Below are positions 53,434-60,522 of a stretch of 64,000 nt of DNA, piece after piece. The notes under the pieces were generated by a model. The model worked only from the letters and a program-made list of their open reading frames with translations. It made no database searches and was not told the origin of the DNA. Position 1 is the first letter of the stretch. The number at the start of each line of letters is the position of its first letter. The DNA lies in contig NZ_JBOBFV010000003.1 of assembly GCF_050587365.1 (NCBI RefSeq), positions 248,001 to 312,000 of the forward strand, given 5' to 3'. The position numbers and the translations under genes were made by a program. The DNA comes from Plantibacter auratus. Its GTDB lineage: Bacteria > Actinomycetota > Actinomycetes > Actinomycetales > Microbacteriaceae.

Positions 53434-54300
53434 TCAGCGGCCCTTACGCTTCTTGCGGCGTTCCCGGGCGAGCTCCTCCTGCTTGGCCTTCCGCGCGGCG
53501 AGCTGGGCGCCCCGGCTCGTCCCGGCGGCGGTGCCCTGGGTCGAACCGGCCTTCTGCGCCTTCCGTCGTCTCGCGGCCTGCTGCGGTGCAGGAGCGGCGG
53601 CCTGCTCGGTCGGGGCGGACCGTCGCGAGCTGTTGGCCGTGCGTCCGCGCACGATGCCGATGAACTCCTCCACGGCTTCGTCCTCGCGGTCCTGCGGCCA
53701 GACCAGCACGACCGGGATCGAAGGAAGACCGACGATCGGACGGTACTCCACGTCCTTCCGCTGGTGCAGTCGCGCGACCGACTGCGGGACCACGACGATC
53801 CCGACCTCGGACGCGGCCAGTTCGACCGCTGCCTCCGGGTCGTCGGTCAACGGAGCCGCCGGGGCGTCGAACCCGAGCACGGCCGCACGTTCGGCCCACT
53901 CGAGGACGAGCGGCGCCATGATCAGCTGCTCGTCGGCGAGCGCGGCCATCCCGACCGTGTCCTCGGCTCCGAGTGCAGCGCCCTTGGCGAAGACGACGAC
54001 GGGGAGCTCCTCGAACAGGGCGATCGTGTTCAGCCCGTCCTGGTCGATCGGGACCCGGGCGAGCACGAGGTCCGCCGCACCGGAGGCCAGGACCGCTCGC
54101 TGCTCGTCGAGGTCCACTCGGATCAGGCGGAGTTCGTCGTCCGGACGGCGCTCGCTCCAGATGCGCGCCCACTTCCCCGGGTTCACGCCGCGCGCGTAGG
54201 CGACGGTCAGCGCCGGCGGGACGATCTCCGGCACCGTGTCGGCACCGATCCCGTCGTCGCCGACCTCGATCCCGTCGACCTGGTCGTCCTGCCTGTCCAT
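53434..54300 (-). CDS. LysR-type substrate-binding domain protein without HTH
   Basis: 288 aa. Residues about 35-210 form a type 2 periplasmic-binding fold like the co-inducer domain of LysR proteins (LTVAYARGVNPGKWARIW, LVLARVPIDQDGLNTIALF, VGIVVVPQSVARLHQR), but there is no N-terminal HTH and no signal peptide. The last 75 residues are Ala/Gln/Lys/Arg-rich and end in a strongly basic RERRKKRKGR, likely disordered and able to bind nucleic acid. GGAGG lies 5 nt before the ATG. It is divergent from a DUF5997 gene, a pairing I recall from other actinobacteria. Confidence 0.82.
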   Translation of the reverse strand: MDRQDDQVDGIEVGDDGIGADTVPEIVPPALTVAYARGVNPGKWARIWSERRPDDELRLIRVDLDEQRAVLASGAADLVLARVPIDQDGLNTIALFEELPVVVFAKGAALGAEDTVGMAALADEQLIMAPLVLEWAERAAVLGFDAPAAPLTDDPEAAVELAASEVGIVVVPQSVARLHQRKDVEYRPIVGLPSIPVVLVWPQDREDEAVEEFIGIVRGRTANSSRRSAPTEQAAAPAPQQAARRRKAQKAGSTQGTAAGTSRGAQLAARKAKQEELARERRKKRKGR

Positions 54301-54386
54301 CGAAGCCTCCACTGCTCGGCTTGCCACACTACTGCAGCTCGGTCGACGGGTGATCCGGCCGGTTGGGCGAGGACACCGCAGCGAGG

Positions 54387-54392
54387 TACGCT
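54387..54392 (+). promoter_or_regulatory. -10 element of the DUF5997 gene
   Basis: TACGCT, 6 nt before the ATG, no Shine-Dalgarno. Confidence 0.45.
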
Positions 54393-54398
54393 GAGCGG

Positions 54399-54794
54399 AT
54401 GGGTGCGAGCGAACAGATCATGAAACCGGCGACCGCGGCGAAGAAGCTCGGGGTCTACCTGCCGGCGACCCCGGCGTCGTTCCAGGAGGAGCCGATCACG
54501 CGGTCGGCGTTCCTCGAACTGCAGGCGAACCCGGCGGACTGGCTCGTCGAGCTCCGCAAGAACGGACCGCACCCGCGGGACGTCGTCGCCCGCAAGCTGG
54601 GTGTGTCGACCTCCGGTCTGGCTCGCGCCGAGATCACCGAGGCGTTGACCACCGAACAGATTCAGGAGCTCCTCCGCACGCTGCCCGCCTGGCTCGTGCA
54701 GGAGCGCGCCGTCCACGCCGAGGTCAATGCCGAGAACGCCCGGGTCAACGCGAGGAACGCCGAGCGCCGCGCACGATCCGAAGCCGGCGAGTAG
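54399..54794 (+). CDS. DUF5997 family protein
   Basis: 131 aa. Conserved core KPATAAKKLGVYLPATPASF, then WLVELRKNGPHPRDVVARKL and GVSTSGLARAEITEAL, which looks like a small HTH-like helical bundle, and a coiled, charged tail (ENARVNARNAERRARSE). No membrane segment. It is divergent from the LysR-substrate-domain protein, and the pair splits the MoxR cluster between DUF58 and SpoIIM genes. Function unknown. Confidence 0.82.
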   Translation: MGASEQIMKPATAAKKLGVYLPATPASFQEEPITRSAFLELQANPADWLVELRKNGPHPRDVVARKLGVSTSGLARAEITEALTTEQIQELLRTLPAWLVQERAVHAEVNAENARVNARNAERRARSEAGE

Positions 54795-54797
54795 CCG

Positions 54798-55793
54798 TCA
54801 GCCGGCGACGATCCGCTTCGCGCCGGCCTCGAACTCAGCCAGGTCACCGCGCTCGCCCGAGCGGTACGCGCGGCCGCCCCACCAGCACATGTAGCTCAGG
54901 AATGCGGCGAGCGCTCCCCCGCCGATGAGCATCTTGACCGCCCACGGCCATGGTGCGGGCGTCACGAAACCCTCGACGAGCCCCGAGACGAAGAGCACGA
55001 CCACCAGCCCGATGGCGATCGTGAACAGCGCTCGGCCCTCCTCGGCAAGCGCCTGGCCCCTCGTCCGTGGCCCCGGTGCCACCCAGGCCCAGAAGATGCG
55101 CAGACCCGCCGCTGCCGCGACGAACACCGCCGTGAGCTCGAGCATGCCGTGCGGGAGGATGTACTCGAAGAACACGTCGCCCTTGCCGTAGGCGAACATG
55201 ACCCCTGCGGCCTGCCCGACCCCCTGGGCGTTGGTGACGATGATGTACGGGACCCAGACACCGCTGATGCCGAACGCGACGCATTGCGCTGCGATCCACG
55301 CGTTGTTGGTCCACACCTGGCCGGCGAAGCTCGCAGCCGGGTTGTTGGAGTAGTAGGCGACGAAGTCGTCCTCGACGTACTGCTTGAGTTGCGCGTCGGT
55401 GCCGAGGTTCGCGAGGACCTGCGGGTTGCCGGCGATCCACACGGCGTACAGGGTCGCGATGACGACCGTCGCGACCGCGACGGCGAGGGTCACCCACCGG
55501 ACCCGGTAGAGCGCGGCCGGCAGCGCCAGGACGAAGAACCGCGGGACACTCGACAACACGTTCGCGCTGGCGCCGGTGAACCGGAGGCGCGCCCGCGAGA
55601 GCGACACCGAGAGGCGGTCGCCGACGAGGGTCGATCCGGCCGTCGTCTTGATCGCGGAGAGCTGGGTCGCTCCGGCCTGGTAGCGGTCGATCAGCTCATC
55701 GGCCTCCGGCCCGCTGAAGAACCGTTGCTTGCCGAGCGCGTCGAGGCGGTCCCATTCCTGAAGGTGGGCTGCGGAGTAGGCGTCGAGGTCCAT
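54798..55793 (-). CDS. SpoIIM family (stage II sporulation protein M-like) membrane protein
   Basis: 331 aa. A soluble N-terminus (LDAYSAAHLQEWDRLDALGK, DELIDRYQAGATQLSAI) precedes about six membrane helices with the family motif YILPHGMLELTAVFVAAAAGL. In non-sporulating actinobacteria these belong to the MoxR/RDD cluster rather than to sporulation. ATG at 55793 was preferred because TAGCAT lies 7 nt upstream; another ATG at 55802 lies inside that hexamer. It is divergent from the RDD gene. Confidence 0.88.
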   Translation of the reverse strand: MDLDAYSAAHLQEWDRLDALGKQRFFSGPEADELIDRYQAGATQLSAIKTTAGSTLVGDRLSVSLSRARLRFTGASANVLSSVPRFFVLALPAALYRVRWVTLAVAVATVVIATLYAVWIAGNPQVLANLGTDAQLKQYVEDDFVAYYSNNPAASFAGQVWTNNAWIAAQCVAFGISGVWVPYIIVTNAQGVGQAAGVMFAYGKGDVFFEYILPHGMLELTAVFVAAAAGLRIFWAWVAPGPRTRGQALAEEGRALFTIAIGLVVVLFVSGLVEGFVTPAPWPWAVKMLIGGGALAAFLSYMCWWGGRAYRSGERGDLAEFEAGAKRIVAG

Positions 55794-55800
55794 CGCAGCC

Positions 55801-55806
55801 ATGCTA
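55801..55806 (-). promoter_or_regulatory. -10 element of the SpoIIM gene
   Basis: TAGCAT on the minus strand, 7 nt before the ATG. Confidence 0.4.
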
Positions 55807-55860
55807 CGCGTTGGTGGCGCTCCATGGCCGGTCCCCCGCGCATCTGCTTGAATGGAGCAC

Positions 55861-56721
55861 ATGTCCGAACCAGCCCGGGTCCCGCTGCACGAGACGACGC
55901 TGGACGACGGCACCGAGCTGATCACCGGCGAGGCGGTCGCCCTCGACGTGCGGCCCACCGGATTCATCCTGCGCGCGGCGGGCGCCATCATCGACTACGT
56001 GGTGTCGATCCTCGTGTTCGTCGGCCTCATGCTCGCGATGTTCTCCTGGATCCTGTCCGGGGTCGCCATGGACACCGCGATGTTCACCGCCATCGTGCTC
56101 GGCCTGACGGTGCTCTGTCTCGTCGTCCTGCCGGCAGCGGTCGAGATCGCCACCCGCGGACGGTCGCTCGGCAGACTCGTGGTCGGTGCCCGCATCGTCC
56201 GAGACGACGGCGGTGCACCCGGCTTCCGGCACGCGTTCATCCGTGCCCTCACCGGGTACTTCGAGATCTACGCCACAGCTGGTGGCATCGCAGCACTCAC
56301 CGGCCTGCTCAGTGCTCGCTCGAAGCGCCTCGGCGACGTGCTCGCCGGGACCTACAGTCAACGTGAGCGTCTGCCGCGGGTGGTGGAGCCCGTCGCGATG
56401 ATCCCACCGCAGCTCGCGGCCTGGGCCGGCGGCGCCGACGTGGCCCGGCTGCCCGATCCGCTGGCGCGGCGCGTCACCCAGTTCCTCAAACAGGCCGGTT
56501 CGCTCACCCCGGCCACGAGGACCCGATTGGCGGCCGAACTCGCGGCAGAGGTGTCCCGATTCGTGTCGCCGCTGCCGATCGCTCCCCCGGAGGCGTTCCT
56601 CGTCGGTGTCTCCGTCATCCGCCGGGAGCGCGAGTACCAGGCCCAACTCGCGGCCCGTCAGCGCCTGTCACTCCTCCAGCCGGTGCTGAGCGGTCAGCCG
56701 CACCGGTTCCCCGACCGCTGA
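55861..56721 (+). CDS. RDD family membrane protein
   Basis: 286 aa. The RDD domain (about 38-170) holds two to three membrane helices, with ILRAAGAIIDYVVSILVFVG and TRGRSLGRLVVGARIVRDDG as signatures. The 115-residue C-terminus is soluble and helical (RVTQFLKQAGSLTPATRTRL). The ATG at 55861 has GGAG 4 nt upstream; an in-frame ATG lies 9 nt earlier. It completes the MoxR cluster. Confidence 0.88.
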   Translation: MSEPARVPLHETTLDDGTELITGEAVALDVRPTGFILRAAGAIIDYVVSILVFVGLMLAMFSWILSGVAMDTAMFTAIVLGLTVLCLVVLPAAVEIATRGRSLGRLVVGARIVRDDGGAPGFRHAFIRALTGYFEIYATAGGIAALTGLLSARSKRLGDVLAGTYSQRERLPRVVEPVAMIPPQLAAWAGGADVARLPDPLARRVTQFLKQAGSLTPATRTRLAAELAAEVSRFVSPLPIAPPEAFLVGVSVIRREREYQAQLAARQRLSLLQPVLSGQPHRFPDR

Positions 56722-56734
56722 GGCGGGGAACCGG
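56703..56734. terminator. Terminator overlapping the RDD stop codon
   Basis: Perfect 11-bp arms CCGGTTCCCCG and CGGGGAACCGG; the 10-nt loop contains the stop codon. It serves the convergent RDD and ahcY genes. Confidence 0.7.
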
Positions 56735-56743
56735 CGGCACCGC

Positions 56744-58234
56744 CTAGTAGCGGTAGTGGTCGACCTTGTACGGGCCCTCGACCGGCACACCGATGTAGTC
56801 GGCCTGCTCGCCCGTGAGCGTCGTCAGCTGCACGCCGAGCGCGTCGAGGTGCAGGCGTGCGACCTTCTCGTCGAGGTGCTTCGGCAGCACGTACACGCCG
56901 ATCGGGTACTCCTCGATCCGCGTCCAGAGCTCGAGCTGTGCGAGCACCTGGTTCGTGAAGGAGTTGCTCATCACGAACGAGGGGTGCCCCGTCGCGTTCC
57001 CGAGGTTCATGAGTCGTCCCTCGCTGAGCACGAGGACGCTGCGCCCCGTGGGGAGGCGCCACTCGTGGACCTGTGGCTTGATCTCGATCTTCTCGGCGCC
57101 CTCGAGCGCCTCGAGCGAGGCCATGTCGATCTCGTTGTCGAAGTGCCCGACGTTCGAGACGATCGCGAGGTGCTTGAGCGCGAGGATGTGGTCGAGGGTG
57201 ACGACGTTGAAGTTGCCGGTGCACGTCACGATGATGTCGACCTGGTCGGCGACGCTCTCGAGGGTCGCGACCTGGAAGCCGTCCATCGACGCCTGGAGGG
57301 CGCAGATCGGGTCGACCTCGGAGACGATGACCCGAGCGCCCTGGCCGCGGAGGGCCTCAGCTGCACCCTTGCCGACGTCGCCGTAGCCCGCGACGAAGAC
57401 GACCTTGCCACCGATGAGCACGTCGGTCGCGCGGTTGAGGCCGTCCGGCAGCGAGTGCCGGATGCCGTACTTGTTGTCGAACTTGCTCTTCGTGACCGAG
57501 TCGTTCACGTTGATCGCGGGGAACAGCAGCTCACCCTGCTTCGCCAGCTCGTAGAGGCGGTGGACACCGGTGGTGGTCTCCTCGGTCACGCCGAGGATGT
57601 CGGCGGCGACCTTCGTCCAGCGGTCGCTGCTGCCGGCGAGCGAACGACGGAGCACGTCGAGGACGATGCTGTACTCATGGCTGTCGGCGTCGGTCGTGTC
57701 GGGGACCGCTCCGGCCAGCTCGAACCGACGGCCCTGGTGGACGAGCATGCTCGCGTCGCCGCCGTCGTCGAGGATGAGGTTGGGTCCGGTCCACTCGGCT
57801 CCGGCCGTGGCGGCTTCGGTCGACCAGTCGAAGATCTGCTCGGTGCACCACCAGTACTCTTCGAGGGTCTCGCCCTTCCAAGCGAAGACCGGCACGCCGG
57901 CCGGTGCCTCGACGGTCCCGTGCGGACCGACGGCGACGGCGGCCGCCGCCTCGTCCTGGGTCGAGAAGATGTTGCAGCTCGCCCAGCGCACCTGGGCACC
58001 GAGCGCGACGAGCGTCTCGATGAGCACCGCGGTCTGCACCGTCATGTGCAGCGAACCGGCGATACGGGCGCCGGCGAGGGGCTGGCTCGCGCCGAACTCC
58101 TCGCGGAGGGCCATCAGGCCGGGCATCTCGTTCTCGGCGAGGCGGAGCTGGTGTCGGCCGGCCTCGGCGAGCGACAGGTCGGCCACCTTGAAGGGCAGGG
58201 TGGTCGTGGGGGCAGACGGTGCGGAAGAACTCAT
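56744..58234 (-). CDS. ahcY: Adenosylhomocysteinase
   Basis: 496 aa. It splits S-adenosylhomocysteine into adenosine and homocysteine, closing the methyl cycle fed by metX/metY. Family motifs: GARIAGSLHMTVQTAVLIET, VRWASCNIFSTQDEAAAA, NVNDSVTKSKFDNKYGIRHS, the NAD site VAGYGDVGKGAA, and the C-terminal KVDHYRY that reaches the partner subunit. Length fits the actinobacterial form with its extra segment. GAGAAT stands 6 nt before the ATG, again suggesting a leaderless mRNA. Confidence 0.97.
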   Translation of the reverse strand: MSSSAPSAPTTTLPFKVADLSLAEAGRHQLRLAENEMPGLMALREEFGASQPLAGARIAGSLHMTVQTAVLIETLVALGAQVRWASCNIFSTQDEAAAAVAVGPHGTVEAPAGVPVFAWKGETLEEYWWCTEQIFDWSTEAATAGAEWTGPNLILDDGGDASMLVHQGRRFELAGAVPDTTDADSHEYSIVLDVLRRSLAGSSDRWTKVAADILGVTEETTTGVHRLYELAKQGELLFPAINVNDSVTKSKFDNKYGIRHSLPDGLNRATDVLIGGKVVFVAGYGDVGKGAAEALRGQGARVIVSEVDPICALQASMDGFQVATLESVADQVDIIVTCTGNFNVVTLDHILALKHLAIVSNVGHFDNEIDMASLEALEGAEKIEIKPQVHEWRLPTGRSVLVLSEGRLMNLGNATGHPSFVMSNSFTNQVLAQLELWTRIEEYPIGVYVLPKHLDEKVARLHLDALGVQLTTLTGEQADYIGVPVEGPYKVDHYRY

Positions 58235-58240
58235 GACGCC

Positions 58241-58246
58241 ATTCTC
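58241..58246 (-). promoter_or_regulatory. Possible -10 element of ahcY
   Basis: GAGAAT on the minus strand, 6 nt before the ATG; a poorer match than the others. Confidence 0.3.
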
Positions 58247-58317
58247 GCAGACCGTCAGGCGTGGTGGACCTTCATGTCGGTCCCGAGATCGGGCACGGCG
58301 CGGTGGGCTGCCGACGC

Positions 58318-58539
58318 TCAGGAACCGTAGCCGACGTCGCCGAGGACGCTGTGCTTCACGACGCTCCAGCCCTGCGGCACGCTCAGCCGTACGGCGTGGA
58401 TGGAGCAGAGGTCGTAGCTGTGCGGGCTCTTCTCGATGCTCAGCGGTCCGAGGACGGCCATCGAGTCACGGTAGTCGTAGGTCAGCGTCGCCACGGGCTC
58501 GCGCGAGCAGCCGACCTTCGAACACATCCTGTCCACCAT
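58318..58539 (-). CDS. DUF3499 family protein
   Basis: 73 aa. CSKVGCSREPVATLTYDY, DSMAVLGPLSIEKSPHSYDL and CSIHAVRLSVPQGW are family-typical; the Cys and His residues suggest a small zinc-binding fold. The start at 58539 has TACGCT 7 nt upstream as well as a GGAG. In other actinobacteria it neighbours the metallopeptidase gene, as here. Function unknown. Confidence 0.87.
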   Translation of the reverse strand: MVDRMCSKVGCSREPVATLTYDYRDSMAVLGPLSIEKSPHSYDLCSIHAVRLSVPQGWSVVKHSVLGDVGYGS

Positions 58540-58546
58540 TTGCTCC

Positions 58547-58552
58547 AGCGTA
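58547..58552 (-). promoter_or_regulatory. -10 element of the DUF3499 gene
   Basis: TACGCT on the minus strand, 7 nt before the ATG. Confidence 0.4.
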
Positions 58553-58622
58553 GCCCGCGGGCGCCGACGGCACCGTCCGGCTCGCCGGTCGAGCGGGTCT
58601 GAACCGGGCCGCCGACCACACC

Positions 58623-58628
58623 TAGACT
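58623..58628 (+). promoter_or_regulatory. -10 element of the metallopeptidase-like gene
   Basis: TAGACT, 6 nt before the ATG, no Shine-Dalgarno. Confidence 0.5.
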
Positions 58629-58634
58629 GGACGC

Positions 58635-59072
58635 ATGGCGCAGGCTGACGAGGAGACGCGAGGCGCCCTCTCGCGCCGCCGATCACGGCACGGTCGCAAC
58701 GGTCGTTCGAGCGTCGTCGGACCGGACGTGCCACCGATCGACACCCGGATCGACCAGTTCGACCTGACGGTCGCCACCACCGCCGACTACCTCCGCGGAG
58801 CCTGGCCCGCCGAACTCGCCGACGTCCGGTTCGAGGTCGGCGCGATGCCGGCGCAGAACTCCGGGACGGACGGCGTCGACCGCTGGTTCGTCGACCGAGC
58901 ACGCCGACGCATCATCCTGTACCGGTTGCCCATCCAGCGGATGAGCAAGCTCCACCGGAACGACGAGCTGCATCAGCGCATGATGGTGGAGAGCTGCGTG
59001 TTCCGCGCCGTCGCCGAGCTCCTCGGCAAGGACCCCTGGGACCTCGGGCCGGAAAGGTACCGGTTCCTCTGA
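58635..59072 (+). CDS. Metallopeptidase family protein lacking a HExxH motif
   Basis: 145 aa. It matches the actinobacterial DUF1025-like group by context and by stretches such as RRIILYRLPIQRMSKLHR and KDPWDLGPERYRFL. The helix that carries HExxH in true minimal zincins here reads VESCVFRAVAELLGKDP, with no histidine pair, so protease activity is doubtful. A basic N-terminus (1-28) precedes the domain. It is divergent from DUF3499. Confidence 0.8.
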   Translation: MAQADEETRGALSRRRSRHGRNGRSSVVGPDVPPIDTRIDQFDLTVATTADYLRGAWPAELADVRFEVGAMPAQNSGTDGVDRWFVDRARRRIILYRLPIQRMSKLHRNDELHQRMMVESCVFRAVAELLGKDPWDLGPERYRFL

Positions 59073-59088
59073 CCCGAGGCCGCCGCGG

Positions 59089-60522
59089 TCAGCGCGGGTA
59101 GACGCTGATCGGCGCCGCCAGCGGGTTCGGCGGCGTGACCGGCAGCGACGTGAGCCGCCCCGCCGCAGCGAGACTGATCGAGGCGTGGAGGCCGTCGGCC
59201 CCGGCGAGGACGTAGCTCTGACCGGCGCCGACGCCGATGGTCACGGCCGCTCCAGCGCCGACCTTCGCCGTGGTCTCCTTGCCGTCAGCCCCCGTCAACG
59301 TGAGTTCGGCGTCGGAGCCAGACGGGTTGAAGACGTGGAGCTTCTGCCCCGGCCCGGTGGGGACCGTGAGGGCCGCGGTGTCGTCGAGTGCGGGCGTCGC
59401 TCCGAACCAGGCGAAGTCCTCGAGCGTTCCGCCGCGCGAGTTCGTCCTGGCCGCCGCGACCACCGGTCGGGTCGAGGTGATCTCCAGCGAGAACTCACCG
59501 ACCGGGAGTTCGGCCAGGGCGATCTCACCGGGAACGCCCGGCTGGATGGTCGCGTCGATGACGATCGGCTCGTCCTTCGCGTTCTCTCGGGTGGCGGTGA
59601 TGACGACGTCGGCTGGCTCGGATCCCGGCGCGAACAGTCTGAGGGCCGTTGCTCGGTCGTCGACGGACGCGGTGTCGGAGCTCGCCCCTGCGGCCGCCGG
59701 GGCCGTGACGACGACGCCCGGGATCACGAGGTCGGTCGAAGGCGACGCGGTCGGTCCCTGGACCTCCACGCCACCGGGGGTCAGGACGCGGACCGTGCTC
59801 TGCTGGAGCGCCGCCACCACCTGGCCGCCCTCGCTCGTCACGTGCACGACCGGGGTGGGCTCATTGGGTGCGAGGCCGGTGAGGGCGATCACCCGCTGCG
59901 TGCCGGTGGCGACGACGATCCCGGCGGCACCCGGAGCGTCGATCCGCCCGGCGGCGCCGAAGACCTCGAGGGTCACGTTCGCATCGACGGCCGACGGATT
60001 GCTCAGCAGGACCAGCGTGGTGCGACCGATGTCACTCGATCCGCCGACGAGCCAGCTCTCGGCCGATGCCGGCGTGCAAGCGGCGGCTGCCAGACCGGCG
60101 ACCTCGGCTTCCGCGGCGATCTGCGACTGCGCGCCGCTCAGGGGCGTCACCGTCCCGTCGGTCGCGCCGGGGACGGTGATCACCGTGGGTCCACCGTCCG
60201 CCGTACCGCTCGTGTTGTCGGGTGCGGCCAACTCACTCGTCGTGGGCGTCACCCCGTTCGCTCCGAAGTCCACGGTCGCCGGGCCGAAGGAGCCGGCTGC
60301 CGTAGCGGCCGTCGCATCCTGGGCCAGGGCGAGCAGCGGCCCAGGGCACACGACCGACTGGTCACCGGCCACCGGGGTGACTCGGATGTCCTGAGGGGCG
60401 ATCTCGACCGTCGGGAGGGGCAACTGCCCGGCCGCCGCGATCGTGACCGCGGCGATCCCGATCCCGACGAGGCCGGTGACGATCCGACCGGAGGTGATGG
60501 CGACTCCGCGCTTACTGGGCAT
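59089..60522 (-). CDS. DUF5719 family protein
   Basis: 477 aa. A basic N-terminus and one membrane helix (IVTGLVGIGIAAVTIAAAG) anchor a large extracytoplasmic part made of repeated beta-sandwich-like units (for example TLVLLSNPSAVDANVTLEVF and KLHVFNPSGSDAELTLTGAD). GGAG lies 8 nt before the ATG, and the start overlaps the end of the GT2 gene by 11 bases. The pairing with this glycosyltransferase is conserved in actinobacteria, suggesting a shared envelope function. Confidence 0.86.
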   Translation of the reverse strand: MPSKRGVAITSGRIVTGLVGIGIAAVTIAAAGQLPLPTVEIAPQDIRVTPVAGDQSVVCPGPLLALAQDATAATAAGSFGPATVDFGANGVTPTTSELAAPDNTSGTADGGPTVITVPGATDGTVTPLSGAQSQIAAEAEVAGLAAAACTPASAESWLVGGSSDIGRTTLVLLSNPSAVDANVTLEVFGAAGRIDAPGAAGIVVATGTQRVIALTGLAPNEPTPVVHVTSEGGQVVAALQQSTVRVLTPGGVEVQGPTASPSTDLVIPGVVVTAPAAAGASSDTASVDDRATALRLFAPGSEPADVVITATRENAKDEPIVIDATIQPGVPGEIALAELPVGEFSLEITSTRPVVAAARTNSRGGTLEDFAWFGATPALDDTAALTVPTGPGQKLHVFNPSGSDAELTLTGADGKETTAKVGAGAAVTIGVGAGQSYVLAGADGLHASISLAAAGRLTSLPVTPPNPLAAPISVYPR

